Positions 10,447 to 21,396 of a stretch of 64,000 nucleotides of DNA are shown here, piece by piece. A program made the translations under genes and the position numbers. Location of the stretch: contig JAPJBO010000981.1 of NCBI GenBank assembly GCA_030068145.1, forward strand, positions 17,734 through 81,733, given 5' to 3'. This DNA is from Diplonema papillatum (lineage: Eukaryota > Euglenozoa > Diplonemea > Diplonemida > Diplonemidae). Under the pieces are notes generated by a model. The model saw nothing but the letters and a program-made list of their open reading frames with translations, was not told the DNA's origin and did not search any database. How positions within the stretch are numbered: the stretch's first letter is position 1; each line of letters starts with the position of its first letter.

Positions 10447-10915
10447 TTGCCCGACTGCGAACATACTTGTATTAGTGCGAGATGCCGTCCCAGGGCCTCT
10501 CGCAGGCTTAAGGACAGCAAGGCGGCTGGTCCGGATGGAGTTCCGAACGCATGCTTGGGCGTCCCTGACGTACAAGAAAAGGTCACCGAGCGGGAGGCGT
10601 GCATGCAGGCACCGCCTGCAGAGTGGATGCGGTCTGAGACCCAACCGCTGTACAAGAAAGGCAACCGGTGTGATTGAGGGAACTACCGCCAAATCGCCCT
10701 CGCATCGTGGTGCGGGAAGCTTACAACGCAGTACTGCGAGGGAGGATCCGGCAGGCTCTACGTGACCAAATCACAGCGTCCTTCTTCTAACACAAGGGGG
10801 AAAGCCAGGCAGGGCACGTCTGAACACGTCCTCTGCCTGAGAAGCGTAGTACAGATCAGGATGGAAAAGGAAGGCGAAGCTTTTTCGTGTTCGTAGACTT
10901 TCCGGAAGACAGCTC
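10447..10915 (+). pseudogene. LINE-type reverse transcriptase relic
   Basis: The plus strand encodes, in shifting frames, the N-terminal half of a non-LTR reverse transcriptase. Motifs in order are SKAAGPDGVPN (about 10513-10545), W-x2-S-x3-PLYKKGNR, GNYRQIALAS after an in-frame TGA, then RGRIRQAL and finally FVFVDF (about 10885-10905), corresponding to the first catalytic motif. Two or more frameshifts and stops are present, so it is inactive. The GPDGVPN and NYR.IAL style matches RTE/jockey/CR1-type LINEs and differs from the AC-LINE family later in the window. Confidence 0.75.
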
Positions 10916-10969
10916 CGGACACGGCTAGCCATTACTAGTCCACCAAAGAAACAACTCACACCCACATAG

Positions 10970-11060
10970 CCCTTACTTGCTCTAAAAGTGCGCATTTAAC
11001 AATGTCACGGAGACCCAGAAAAGTACCGGCATCTCAAGCGAATTTGAACTCTACAAGAAA
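10970..11060 (+). repeat. Copy of a ~90-bp dispersed repeat (CTTGCTCTAAAAG...GGAGACCC)
   Basis: It contains CCTTACTTGCTCTAAAAG, then GGAGACCC and GGCATCTCAAGCGAATTTG. Related copies occur near 34995, 35190, 35382, 35574, 35718, 46637 and 47965, all in the same orientation and several just upstream of exons. Confidence 0.7.
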
Positions 11061-11210
11061 ATTAGTTTGACGCTTTCTTTCTCTTGTTTAGTTTACTAGC
11101 GGAACTCACCTGCTTCGGTAAGTTTCATCTAGCACGCTGCCAACTTCTAAGTTTTAAACTAATTTTTAGTCTAACTTTTAGACTAATCCTTAGCGCACTG
11201 TCAATGCATT

Positions 11211-13533
11211 CCACCTGGTCCGGGCTCCTGGTAAGTTTCCCGAAACTCCCCGACTTCCCCGAAACTCCCCGATACTCAGCCGTTGGTAGTTGAGTGGACA
11301 GATGGGAGGATGGGGGTGAGCAGGTCGGTGGATGGATGAACAGGTGGGTAGTTGGGTAGAGGGGGGGGGGGATGGGCGGGCAAGTGGGTGAGGTGTGCAG
11401 GTAGGTGTGCTAGTGTGCTTCGGACGCGGCTCTCTTGAGCCGTCCGTGTTCCTCCTCCTCCGATCCTCTTCCTTGGCCACCTCGACAGCTCGCAGGGCGT
11501 TTCTTAACACCGTGCGAGAGAACTCGGATGCATCTACCAACTGTAGCTTGGACTCCTAGGCAGTTGTTGAGGCATACCCTGCAGCCTGCGGATTCGGAGG
11601 GCCTCAAGGCGAACCAGCAGTTGCTGGAAAACCTGCAAGACCGAGTCCTTCGACACAGGGAGGAGTCTTAACAGGACGCGTCTTGTGCATGTGCGCAGGT
11701 TCAACCATCAACTGACTCTTCTGTTTGCGGTTGCAACGTTCGGTACCAAGAGTTTGCCATTCTTATGTCAAACTCTCCAATTCCCTCTTGGGTTTTTGTT
11801 TGGGCAAGACGTATTCACGCCCGCCATCATCTCCCGATGACCTTCCCACTTCTGACCACGCTGCAGCAGTCACGTGTAAACCGGGCAGACCCAGTCGTCT
11901 TCCCCCATCTGGTCCCCGAACGACGAGCACCGCTCTTGCACCCGAGGTTAGCCTTCGATGATTGGAAGCCGCATCGGAAACAGTAGGTTAACCCATCCCG
12001 GAATTCTGAATTGGTGCACCCGGTTGAAAGGACTGTCCACTTCGGAGTCCACGCTCACTTATGTGGGGATTGTAGAGTACGGGAGGGACCGGAAATCTCC
12101 GAAAAGATAATACGGTATTACCGGCATTCCAACTCGTCTCGGGAAAGGTCAGTCGACGACCGTATGCAGGTGGGTGGAGGCCCTGGGACTGCGAAGGCGT
12201 GACCACCCCATAAGGAGGACTCTCTATCTTGCGTTATCTCTCTGTCCCAGTCGCCATAGCAACCTGATCCTCGGCCAAGCATCAGCAACCGTGCTTTCAG
12301 GATGGCTATCGTGCCTCACATTTTGGTTATCAACCTTACTCCTCGCTCGAATTGCCGTCTTCGACCGTAACTGCCCCTGGTCCTGGTGGTTAGGGTTAGC
12401 ATGCAAAGAGCCTGTGGCGATAATCTGCATCTGCTCTCTTTCGTGACTATCTCTTCGTGCCACCTCTCTCTCTTCGTCACTGGCACTTTATCTTGCACCT
12501 CTGCCCGCCGTCTCTGTCTTCGATGATGGCGAGTCCTTACGCCGCCGCTTCGTTGCCAGCGGCCGTCCTAGTGTCGTCGCCTTCTGCGGCGTTCTCGACG
12601 GCGGTGTTGGCGCCGGCATCCGCCGCTTCCCTTGTGGCGCTTTGGGCCGATACTCGCAGCTTGCGTCTCGACTTCGGTGTCGCTTCGGGCGTCCCCGGGG
12701 GCGAAGGCCCGCGCTTCCGTCTCTTCGCCGCCGACTCCGCACATCGGCATATCGTGCTGCAGGCATCCGTGGTGTGAGTTTCCTGCAGCATTCCGCGTTC
12801 GTCTTGCACGTCCCGCACTGCGTCATCCTGTGCTTCTCGCAATACTTCACGGCGAGGCCGTCTCCTGCCGTGTGGTGTGCCTCGGGCAGCAGCGCGCTAC
12901 CGACGCTTGCCGACGCTTGCACTCTTCGCATTTCACTTTGTGTTGTCTCGTGCACACTCTCGTCCTTGGTGGTGGCCTGAGCACGCCTACCTCCATGCGC
13001 TGGGTCTCCACCGCCCACTAAGTTTACCCTCTTCTGCCCCTTCTTGCCGGAGGTGCCGTCTTCGAAGGCGTCCCACCAGCACGTCCGATCCTTTCCTCCC
13101 CATACGTGGAAAATACGTCCATCCCCCAGACCTCATTTGAAGGCGTGCCTGTTCGTCCCAGCTGCGACTCGAGCACGAGCATCGTCTCTGTACCCGCACG
13201 ACCTCTGGTGGAACGGTTCCTGCTCTTCTTGCCGCAGCGGATCCTGTTGCCACCTGTGTCAAACCGTGTCAACCTGTACCTCCCAGTCTGTCCTTCCTTC
13301 TCAGCCTCTATCTTCGTCTTCGGGGCATAGCTAAACACGGGACCGCTTTGCGCAAGGTAGGGCTATAACAGCGTGGCCCCCTCCCCGCCTTCGCCAAGGC
13401 CGGCTGCAGGGAAAGTGTCGCCACAAAGGAAAATTCCCCGAAACTCCCCGAATTTCCCCGAAACTCCCCGAAGTTCTCTGAAACTCCCCGAAACTCCCCG
13501 ATACTCCCCGATATTTTCGTCTGGACCAGGTGG
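11211..13533. mobile_element. Complete 2.3-kb DNA transposon-like element with CCACCTGGTCC TIRs
   Basis: The left end CCACCTGGTCC (11211-11221) and right end GGACCAGGTGG (13523-13533) are perfect 11-bp terminal inverted repeats. They are flanked by the 5-bp duplication GCATT at 11206-11210 and 13534-13538. Inside each end are tandem copies of CCCCGAAACT-like decamers (11240-11285; 13430-13512), in direct orientation relative to each other. The interior carries broken minus-strand coding sequence, including a Cys/His cluster pair at 12785-12954. Partial copies at 5046-6092 and 17690-18794 share its ends and interior. No transposase core is recognisable, so it is either decayed or non-autonomous. 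A 5-bp duplication with these termini does not point me to a named superfamily with confidence. Confidence 0.8.
12785..12954 (-). pseudogene. Two Cys/His clusters resembling the AC-LINE C-terminus
   Basis: On the minus strand, C-x3-H-x4-C-x2-C-x8-CC-x2-H (CTRQHKVKCEEC...ARCCPRH) is followed after a frameshift by YC-x2-H-x4-C-x2-C-x4-CC. The arrangement and residues (HKVKCEEC versus HRKPRCKEC; ARCC versus ARCC) match the paired clusters at the end of AC-LINE ORF2. This is a decayed relative of that protein carried inside the DNA element at 11211-13533. A fainter trace (VCHEHQKVKC, 18070-18107 minus) is in partial copy C. Confidence 0.55.
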
Positions 13534-13554
13534 GCATTACTAACACAAAAACAG

Positions 13555-15042
13555 CTTGACCGTTTCGGCATTGCGGAATCCGGAGAGTTCAGCCAAGTCT
13601 TGCACCCCTCGCTGCTCAGAATCGGATCCGACCACCGTCTTTCGCACGCGGCGGGGGCGATCGTGGCCAACCCCATGATCCTCGGCTTCTGTGCCATTCT
13701 TCTTTACGTCGCCGTGCGCGTCGTCCAGCACGTGTGCGGGTTGTCCTCCGACTATGCCCTCGCGCTGATGTCGTCGCCGGGGACGCTGACGATCCCCTTC
13801 GTTTTGCTCCTTCCCGGGACCGGCGTCGCCGGCATGTTCCTCACGCTCCACGCTGAGAACTTGTTCGTGAAGGCCCTGGGGGCGGCTGTGTGCGTCCTGT
13901 GCGTCCTCACTCCGCTGCTGACGCACCGACTGATCATCCGGAAGATTCCGGGCGAAGTCCTCTACGTCAAGGACCCGTTCCTCCACCCCGAGGATTCGCA
14001 CGCGCAGGAGCACCTGCTGGCTTCGGCCGAGGCGGAGGCGCTTTTCGCCGCCCCCGCCATGCGGGGATGGCGGCGCCGCCTGTACATTTTCGTCTTCGGC
14101 GACCTCATCGCGCTCGACCGCGACGAACACGCTGTTTTTTCGAGGAAATACGGCGCGTTTTGTGACAAGTACCGGCCGGGGTGCGCGAACAGCCGGTGCT
14201 GGGAAACCGCGAACGTCGTGTCGATCTCGATGCTCAGCGCGTGGCAGGGGGCGAGCCCCATGGAGTGCACGGTGCGGAACGGCTTGATGTGCCTTTCCCT
14301 GCTGCTCCTCGTGCTGTACTTCGCGGCGCGCCGCCCGTTTTCGGCGCCCAGCAGCACCCTTCTGTCCTTCGCCGCCGCCGCCGCCACCATCCTGAGCGTC
14401 GTGCTCTCGACCATCAGCAACTGGCAGCTCGACCGGGCAGGGTACGACCACTACATGAAGGCGGGGCACCAGCTCCTCCTCGTCAGCAGCGTGATCGTCA
14501 TTTTGAAAACGGTCGTCGAATTATCAGCCCTCGCGTACGGTTACCACATCAAGCGGCGCGCCCGCATCCGAAACCTCTGCCGGGCGGACCCCATCGCCTT
14601 GGAAGAATGGCGATGGGACGCCACTGACAACGGAACCACGGCTTCCCCAGACTCGCCGATTGTCCCGGCGACGACGACGGCCAAAACGCACATCGACCTC
14701 GCCGCCGGGCCGCTGCTGCTCCCTCCGTCGGCGCTTTCCGCGGAGGACCTGTCGACGCCGCTGGACTACCTGCACCGGACGAGGTCGGCGAACCCGTCGA
14801 CGCCGCTGGACTACCTGAACCGGACGAGGTCGGCGAACCCGTCGACGCCGCTGGACTACCTGCACCGGACGAGGTCGGCGAACCCGTCGACGCCGCTGGA
14901 CTACCTGCGCCGGACGAGGTCGGCGAAGAAGTGGGGCGGCAGCCAGCGAACCTTGACGGGGTCGTGCGAATCTACCCTGAACACACTATCCCTCACCGCT
15001 AACCTGCAGCATGGGTTGCTGGACAACCGCGACGAAGTCTGA
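13555..15042 (+). CDS. Polytopic membrane protein, 3' terminal exon
   Basis: The frame is open upstream into transposon sequence. A credible splice acceptor (CACAAAAACAG) sits at 13554, so the exon probably starts at 13555 and earlier exons are missing or displaced. Hydrophobic segments fit six membrane spans: about 13669-13737, 13774-13851, 13864-13935, 14275-14331, 14356-14425 and 14464-14545. A soluble Cys-containing loop of about 110 residues lies between spans 3 and 4. The cytoplasmic-like tail ends in four 15-residue repeats (STPLDYLHRTRSANP and variants). It could be the membrane end of a large surface receptor, but I do not recognise the family. The complete DNA transposon ends only 21 bp upstream of the inferred acceptor, so it lies in the intron or has replaced the 5' part of the gene. 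The long minus-strand frame over this exon is a GC-driven shadow. Confidence 0.65.
   Translation, partial: LDRFGIAESGEFSQVLHPSLLRIGSDHRLSHAAGAIVANPMILGFCAILLYVAVRVVQHVCGLSSDYALALMSSPGTLTIPFVLLLPGTGVAGMFLTLHAENLFVKALGAAVCVLCVLTPLLTHRLIIRKIPGEVLYVKDPFLHPEDSHAQEHLLASAEAEALFAAPAMRGWRRRLYIFVFGDLIALDRDEHAVFSRKYGAFCDKYRPGCANSRCWETANVVSISMLSAWQGASPMECTVRNGLMCLSLLLLVLYFAARRPFSAPSSTLLSFAAAAATILSVVLSTISNWQLDRAGYDHYMKAGHQLLLVSSVIVILKTVVELSALAYGYHIKRRARIRNLCRADPIALEEWRWDATDNGTTASPDSPIVPATTTAKTHIDLAAGPLLLPPSALSAEDLSTPLDYLHRTRSANPSTPLDYLNRTRSANPSTPLDYLHRTRSANPSTPLDYLRRTRSAKKWGGSQRTLTGSCESTLNTLSLTANLQHGLLDNRDEV
14752..14931 (+). repeat. Four in-frame 45-bp tandem repeats
   Basis: Four consecutive units starting TCGACGCCGCTGGACTACCTG encode STPLDYL-x-RTRSANP, with only one residue changing between units 1-3. 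The near-identity at DNA level implies recent expansion. Confidence 0.95.
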
Positions 15043-15069
15043 CTCCAGCTGTGTGCAAAGAAACGACAG

Positions 15070-15150
15070 GACGTACTTGGTACGTTAGAAGCAATGCATG
15101 ATGATGCCTAAAACAAGTACGTTAAAACCAATGCATGATGCTGCCTAAGC
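15070..15150 (+). repeat. Two 38-bp direct repeats in the 3' flank
   Basis: GTACGTTAGAAGCAATGCATGATGATGCCTAA is repeated as GTACGTTAAAACCAATGCATGATGCTGCCTAA just after the membrane-protein stop codon, probably in the 3' UTR. Each contains the palindrome ATGCAT. Confidence 0.7.
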
Positions 15151-16285
15151 CTGTCAATGAACACAATTTGTTGACGTTTCGTTTTGTTTGTGCGCGCCGG
15201 TTGATGGGTTTCCCACTTGTATTTTTACCCTGTGTCCGCAAGCTAGGCCCGGAAGATCATCGAGTTGGGACGTCACAGACGACGGCACTTCGATGAGACG
15301 ATGCCAACAGGGAGAGGGGGGTTTGTGTCAGAAATATTCTGGCGAAGTACGATGCTGTGCATGTGGCATGCGATCTATATATCTGAGGCCGAAATGGGGG
15401 CCCAAATCCATCCGGGAAGCCTTCTTCTGAGCATAGAACCCCGTTTCTCTGGGTTGAGAAGTCCTGGCTGGTTACAGTTCGTTGCGATCCCCCCTGCGGG
15501 CATCCTTCCATATAATCTTCTCTTTGTCTCAACTAGCTGAAGCGCGCCATCAAAACTCTCACAAACAAACGTCGCAAGATACCAAACTGATAGTTCTTAG
15601 GGGGTCGACAGTTCCACAAATGTCCGACTACCCGCAGCAAAATACCTCCCACTCTTGTTTCTCCAACACCACTACGCACTTCTTTTAGAAGCCAACCTCA
15701 GTCCGCAGTTCCATTTTCTTCCTCCTTTCTTTCGTAGTTACGAAAGATTCTTCAAGATATGTAGAATTGAGCGGCCGGAAAAAATCTTCTTCTTTTCACT
15801 TTCGAAAATGAAAAGACTTTTCTTTTGTAAAATTTCGCCGGTTCTTTGGTGACTGCATAGCTGACACTGCACTCGTAAAGTGCACCTCGAAGGTGACCGA
15901 CACGTGTCAACGTTGCTTCAGATAACTTTGCTTACTGGAAAAGACTTCGGTACGGAGCGGCCCGCAATAGAGGGAAATGCTCTGCTCTACACGGCAATGG
16001 AAGCGCGTCGTGCCGTAGCGTATGGCGCAGATCTGCTGGTACAGCTTGGCCGGTTCGCCCCGGATTGCTGTCTACCGCCGTCGGTAGGAGAGGAGCTGCG
16101 AAAGCTGGAACCGAGCCTGGATCCCCTTTTCCTTCTTCTTTTTCTTCGTTCAAGATCTTCTTCACTGATCCTGCTGCTTAATTTCATGCCGAATCAACGG
16201 TCAACCAGCCTGTCGTCCCAGGGTACGGTTTGCCAGAAGTCCAACCTCTCGCACAACCTGCTCCAGAGCCTTCTTTCCCGCACGC
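15151..16285. other. Stretch without an assignable gene
   Basis: A plus-strand frame (15880-16365) contains an Ala/Arg/Leu-rich segment (15960-16110) that could be an exon, but it then becomes a translated poly-pyrimidine run and has no family signature. No RNA gene or repeat is recognised. Confidence 0.3.
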
Positions 16286-16489
16286 TTCTTAGTTCCATGC
16301 CAAAACTCGTAAATATGCGCCTGAGCTTTTTCGGGTCGCCGGCAGGCTTGTCTTCGTCTTTGTAGTTACTTGGCGCGTCGTAGGTCCGGTCCGGGTATCG
16401 AACTCGCTCTCTTCGTCCTCTTCTGCATCTTCTACCTCACTTGCAGTGGACGTCTCTTCACAAGTGTCGCATCTTGGTCTCTTTGGCAT
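16286..16489 (-). other. Candidate small acidic frame
   Basis: The minus-strand frame starting at 16489 has ATG, a C-x2-C pair (RPRCDTC), then a Glu/Asp-rich stretch (EVEDAEEDEESEFD) and a basic C-terminal part. The frame stops at 16289, but a neighbouring frame continues with Arg/Trp-rich sequence down to about 16190, so an intron or frameshift is possible. No family is recognised; it may be chance. Confidence 0.25.
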
Positions 16490-17689
16490 GCGTGTCTACA
16501 TATTAAACAAGGTGCCTGGCAGGTTTTGGTCTTCTGCAGATGCGTGAATACAGCGACTGGTCACAATGCCCTCCAACTGCGCGCAGTATCCTACCTTAGT
16601 CCGCGCGCACAAACGTGGTCTAGAAAACAGACGGCAAAATTTACACAAAAAAAAGTCTTTTTTTCTGGTGTGGTCGGTATAGCCAGGGGGAACTACGGGA
16701 GAACTACGGGGAACTGACCTTGGGGTGTCTTTTTTTTGTAGGAAAAGAAACTTGTTTCTTTGAAGACTAATAATGATCCGAACGACAGGTTTGCCGCTCC
16801 TAATCCGTCCAGAGGAACAAAGTAGCTTGCTTCCCCTCCCTCCCTTCCCACTTGCTTCATTTTTCGACGAGAGTGACAGACACAAGCATAGGAGTGAGGA
16901 TTTTATTATTTGTAGTGGATTTTTTCAAACGCCACGCACCGGCGCCAAACCGGGAGCTTTGGAGTGAGCAAAACGGTTCCTCTTGCTTGGGCTTTCCACA
17001 GAAGGGCCAAGCCTTTTGAAAAATGGAGCCTTCGGGGTGTCGGGGGTGGTGCTTTCGTGACGCAAACGCCACCTGGGCTTCTGAACGTGATTGCAGATCA
17101 CCTTCTTGCCCAAACCCAAGAGGGATTGGAGTGTCGGAATGGCGCGCAAGGAGAGGCTCTGGCTTGTTTGCTTCTTTCGCTGGCGAGAGGGAGACTTCGG
17201 ACACGGCAAAGCATTGGGTTCTTCGGGCTCTGCATCCTTCTGTTCTAGAGCAGTTTGCCGACAACAACATTAGCCTTGAATGGCATGCTTCGGGTGAGGG
17301 CATGCAGTTTATCAAGAAGTAACTTGTCGGCTTCCCTTCCATGCAGACAGTAACTTCTTATCAGCTTCCCTTCCATGCAGACAAACTGGACTCAAGCACA
17401 TATTTTCGTCTATCACCGGACTCTTGATTGCGTGCTGCCAATTTTATCTGTGGGCTGTCCAAGATATTCTGCAGATCTCGATCGGTCAGGCCTCTGCCAT
17501 CCGTCACAATGACGCGATTATTTTCAAGGACCAGTACAAGCACGCAATGGTGGCAACTGTGCTTTTCCTACAGTCCTCTTGGGGAACGTTGAAGGGGGCC
17601 CGGTAGCGAGCTTTGCTTAGGTTCCTGCGAGCGTAGTCCTGCGATAGCGTTCGAGTCTACTTTCCAACGAATCCTTCATGCCACGGCTC
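16490..17689. other. Stretch without an assignable gene
   Basis: It holds A-runs, a repeated GAACTACGGG motif (16691-16712, found again at 18973-18997) and a short direct repeat AGCTTCCCTTCCATGCAGAC near 17330 and 17362. Short frames on both strands have no signature. Confidence 0.4.
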
Positions 17690-18794
17690 AGCTCCTCTAC
17701 TCTGGGAGAAACCGGAAGCTCTCCGGAGATGGTACCTGCATTCCAACCCGTCCTCTTGGGAAAGGCCAGTTGACGGCTGTATGCAAGTGGGCGGAGGTCC
17801 TGGGACTGCGAAGGCGTGACTACCCCACAAGAAGGACTCGCTGTCTCTCTGTTCTGCCCCTGCCGCCATAGCCATCTTATCCTCGGCCAAGCACCAGTTT
17901 CTCCTCCTGCTTATGACTGTCATTCTGGTTATCAACCTTGCTCCTCGCTCGGGTTGCCGTCTTCTTTCGTGTCATTCTTTCGCCTCTTTAGCTCGACTTG
18001 ATCGTCGCGCTCAGGCGCGCGTTTGGTGCCTCGCTTCTTCGATTGCTCGTCCAGGTTGCACCGGCGCTTTCACACGCCGCACTTCACTTTCTGGTGCTCG
18101 TGGCACACCCGCTCACTCCACTTTTCGTGTTCCGTAGCGTTGAACACCGCCCATCTCGCCGCACGCTCTGCCCTTCCACCTCCACACGTAGGGAAAAGAT
18201 CCATCCCCCGCCTCGTCGCTGAACTCGTGCCGTCGTCAGCTGTGTCTCGAGCACTTCCATCGTCTCCGTACCACCACGGAAGATCGGCCTCATCTCGAGG
18301 CACGGCTCCCACCGTTCTCAGCGACCCTATCTTCCCCAGTTTCCTGTCTGGCAGAAGCGGTCCGTCGCCGTTTCGCTCCACGGCGGGCTCTGCCATCGAG
18401 ACGTCACCCACCACCGACCAGCGCATCCCATCCAGCCAATACTGCAGCGCCCGGAACCACCTCTCTCCTCCGACCGCCGCGAAGGTCTGCGGTCCCGCGA
18501 TCGCTTCGAAACCCGGCCGGCGCGGGGCCTCTGGTAGAACATTTCCTGCTCTCCTTACCGCAGCTGATCCTGTCACTACCTGTCAAACCGTGACTCGCAG
18601 TCTGTCCTTCCTTCTCATCCTATTCCTTCCTCTTCGGGGCACGCGTAGCACATGGCCGCTCTGCGCAAGTTGGGGCCGTAATACTGTACCTTTGTAGCTC
18701 TTCCGCCCCACCTTCGCCAGGGCCGACTGCAGAAAGTGGTTGCCACAAAGGAATTACCCCCCGAAATTCACCGATTTTGGCCTGGACCAGGTGG
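17690..18794. mobile_element. Partial copy C of the CCACCTGGTCC-TIR transposon
   Basis: The right terminus GGACCAGGTGG at 18784-18794 equals that of the complete element. Collinear similarity runs back through the ACTGCGAAGGCGTGAC block (17800-17825) to about 17690, after which the left part is missing. Interior minus-strand coding sequence is broken, with one surviving VCHEHQKVKC stretch. Confidence 0.7.
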
Positions 18795-19270
18795 CTTGTC
18801 TCCTGGGGTCTTTGATCTTGATACGCTCGAATTACCCGAAATTGTCCTAATTTTGTGACGAAAAAGTGCAAAGTAGCTTAGAAACGCTCTCCAGGACCCA
18901 AGGCTGCATTCCTGAAGCACTCAGCAAAAAAACAAGAAACAAAAAAAAAAAAGACACCCCCCCCCCCCATGTTGAACTACGGGGGAACTACGGGGAACTG
19001 GCCCACCGACCACACCATTTTCCCCCGAAAATTTGTCCTCTTCTTTTGAAAGAGAAAAAAGGAACTATGTTTTTTACGGCAAAAAACAAAGCGTTTGTTT
19101 GTGCGTACAAAGTGTAAACCCTGTCCTAACCCTATTCCGATGGGGCACCTACAGACCTTCGTTCGACATGACACATACCCACTGACACGTTGACCGTCAT
19201 AGGCGACGAAACTTCTGGCTTCCGAGAGCGTCAACGGAAAGGTCCGCCTCAGATTGTCTCATTCCGGACG
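18795..19270. other. Stretch without an assignable gene
   Basis: It contains a 12-A run and a 10-C run (18940-18968), a second copy of the GAACTACGGG repeat (18973-18997), and nothing protein-like on either strand. Confidence 0.5.
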
Positions 19271-19274
19271 TCTT

Positions 19275-19625
19275 GGAATAATTTAGTGCCGGCGCACATC
19301 CCTGAGTAGAGTAAATATACCCGATTACACCGGACATATGTGTCCGGCTCGTCGGAATAGGGTTTGGCGATATAACACAGCACGCTGCCACCCGACGCTT
19401 TTTGATATAGACACGCACGCTTGCCGTCATGAAAAAGCGACAGTGCGCATCCGACGGAATATTTTAGTGCCGGCGCACATCCTTAGCAGAGGAAAACAAA
19501 CCCGATTAAACCGGACACAGGTGTCCGGCTCGTCGGAATAGGGTTTGGCGATTTAACACAGCACGCTGCCCGATGCTTTTTGATATAGACAAGCAAGCTT
19601 GCCACCATGAAAAGCGACAGCACGC
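19275..19625 (+). repeat. Two ~183-bp tandem repeats with CCGGACA/TGTCCGG palindromes
   Basis: Both copies contain TTTAGTGCCGGCGCACATCC, then a palindrome (ACCGGACATATGTGTCCGGC or ACCGGACACAGGTGTCCGGC), GGAATAGGGTTTGGCGAT and finally CACGCTGCC...GCTTTTTGATATAGACA. The last block has an inverted relative near 45955-46003. Confidence 0.8.
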
Positions 19626-19974
19626 ATCCGACTTCCGCCTTCGCTTGCCTTCTTGCTCAACAAGATTCCGACTTTTCGTGCATGCTACCCGTGTCCACAT
19701 GTGGCCCATATCAAACAAAACGATCCCGTTCCCCAAGCAAATTTTGACGTGGGGCGGCTTTAGATTTACATCTAGGAGCGACGCCTCGAGAAAACATCAA
19801 TCTGTTGCAGGGATCCAGTCAACGAAAAAAGAAAGAAAAAAGGAAAAAAAAAAAAAAAAAAAAAAGCGCACGTGCAAAGCACTTCACGACAAACAAGCAA
19901 AGTATCGAAAGCCACCAATATCCGGACGCCCGTACGGGGATCACGTCGGAGACACAAAAAAGAAAAAAGTCACG

Positions 19975-20181
19975 ATGGCGCAGTTCTTCCCATTCCTTTT
20001 TGGGTTTGCTGCGTGTTTTTGCCACACAGATTCGGGCGTACACCCAGCTGTGGCTAACGGCAACTTCAAAGCTCACATCCAGATCTCGTGTCTTCAACCG
20101 GGTCTATACGAGTCCGAATGGACCGGCGTAACGCGCCTGGCAGAGGGATACGTGCCGATTAGTTCAGCATTCCCAAACTGA
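19975..20181 (+). CDS. Candidate small secreted protein or first exon
   Basis: The ATG at 19975 in a good context (GTCACGATGG) opens a hydrophobic leader (MAQFFPFLFGFAACFC) followed by about 50 polar residues, with stop at 20181. The 202-codon frame that includes it begins far upstream in repeat and poly-A derived sequence, so I use the internal ATG. No family is recognised. It may be a first exon with a donor near 20130 or a short secreted protein. Relics of AC-LINE lie immediately downstream. Confidence 0.3.
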   Translation: MAQFFPFLFGFAACFCHTDSGVHPAVANGNFKAHIQISCLQPGLYESEWTGVTRLAEGYVPISSAFPN

Positions 20182-20379
20182 GATACTCGTGCTAGCAAGG
20201 AGATGGCTCATAGAGGGAGCCGTTGCCGTCTTCCCATCACTGGATAAGTAAAGCGACAACAAGTTGCGGCCTCCCGCCTATTCTACACCTCTCGTGTTAC
20301 TGCACAAAGTCAGACCAGAGTCAAACTCAACAGGGTGCTGACAGTTTCAAGTCCGTTCCCTTGACTGCTGTTTCGCGTA

Positions 20380-20412
20380 TAGTCGTTTCGTAAAAACAGG
20401 TCTACAACACAT
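20380..20412 (+). mobile_element. AC-LINE 3'-end relic
   Basis: GTAAAAACAGGTCTACAACAC at about 20390-20410 nearly equals the 3' terminus of the plus-strand AC-LINE copy (ATGAAAACAGGTCTACAACAC before the AC tract at 33256). It is directly followed by another relic of the same family. Confidence 0.55.
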
Positions 20413-20454
20413 ACCCAGGCAGGAGAAGGAGGGTCCGGGCAGACGGGAAGTCAG

Positions 20455-20713
20455 GGAACTTGTGTGCGTACGACGCAGCCGGCAGTGCTCACGTCCAGAA
20501 GCCGAACACTGCCAACCCCATGGACTAGAGCAGTGCAGAGAGACGGAGGAAGAAAGACAATGCTGCCTCAAGGACCACTCTGGCCCGCATGATACTCCAG
20601 GCCCCCATCAGCAGCCCGGGGGGGCATCAAGTTTCTTCTAGAAGAAACCGCGCCTGGACGCTCTCTCGCTAAGAGGGGGGCCACGTTAAAATAGGTTCTT
20701 AACACACACACAC
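20455..20713 (+). mobile_element. AC-LINE C-terminal and 3'-UTR relic with short AC tail
   Basis: The plus-strand frame up to the TAG at 20639-20641 contains repeated Cys residues, a CC-x3-H (QCCLKDH) and ends QQPGGASSFF. This mirrors the QPGGASAVT ending of the complete copies. After about 60 bases comes CCACGTTAAAATAGGTTCTTAAC, the family 3' end, and then a short AC run (20702-20713). It is 5'-truncated and diverged. Confidence 0.7.
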
Positions 20714-21315
<602 letters not shown>

Positions 21316-21396
21316 GGGCTAGACTCCGCTCAGGGGTTACCCAGTACTGAGATCACATACACACACACACACACACACACGCACTTCGGTGAAAAA

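Noticed and set aside
12457-13334. Plus-strand Ser/Ala-rich frames in the 2.3-kb element
   Set aside because: They are antisense to the Cys/His-cluster relic and lack any signature.
13540-14469. 309-codon minus-strand frame over the membrane-protein exon
   Set aside because: It has no domain, is rich in Arg/Gly/Asp from GC bias, and lies antisense to clear membrane spans.
19805-20131. Lys-rich frame
   Set aside because: It is produced by an A-rich run at 19827-19865.
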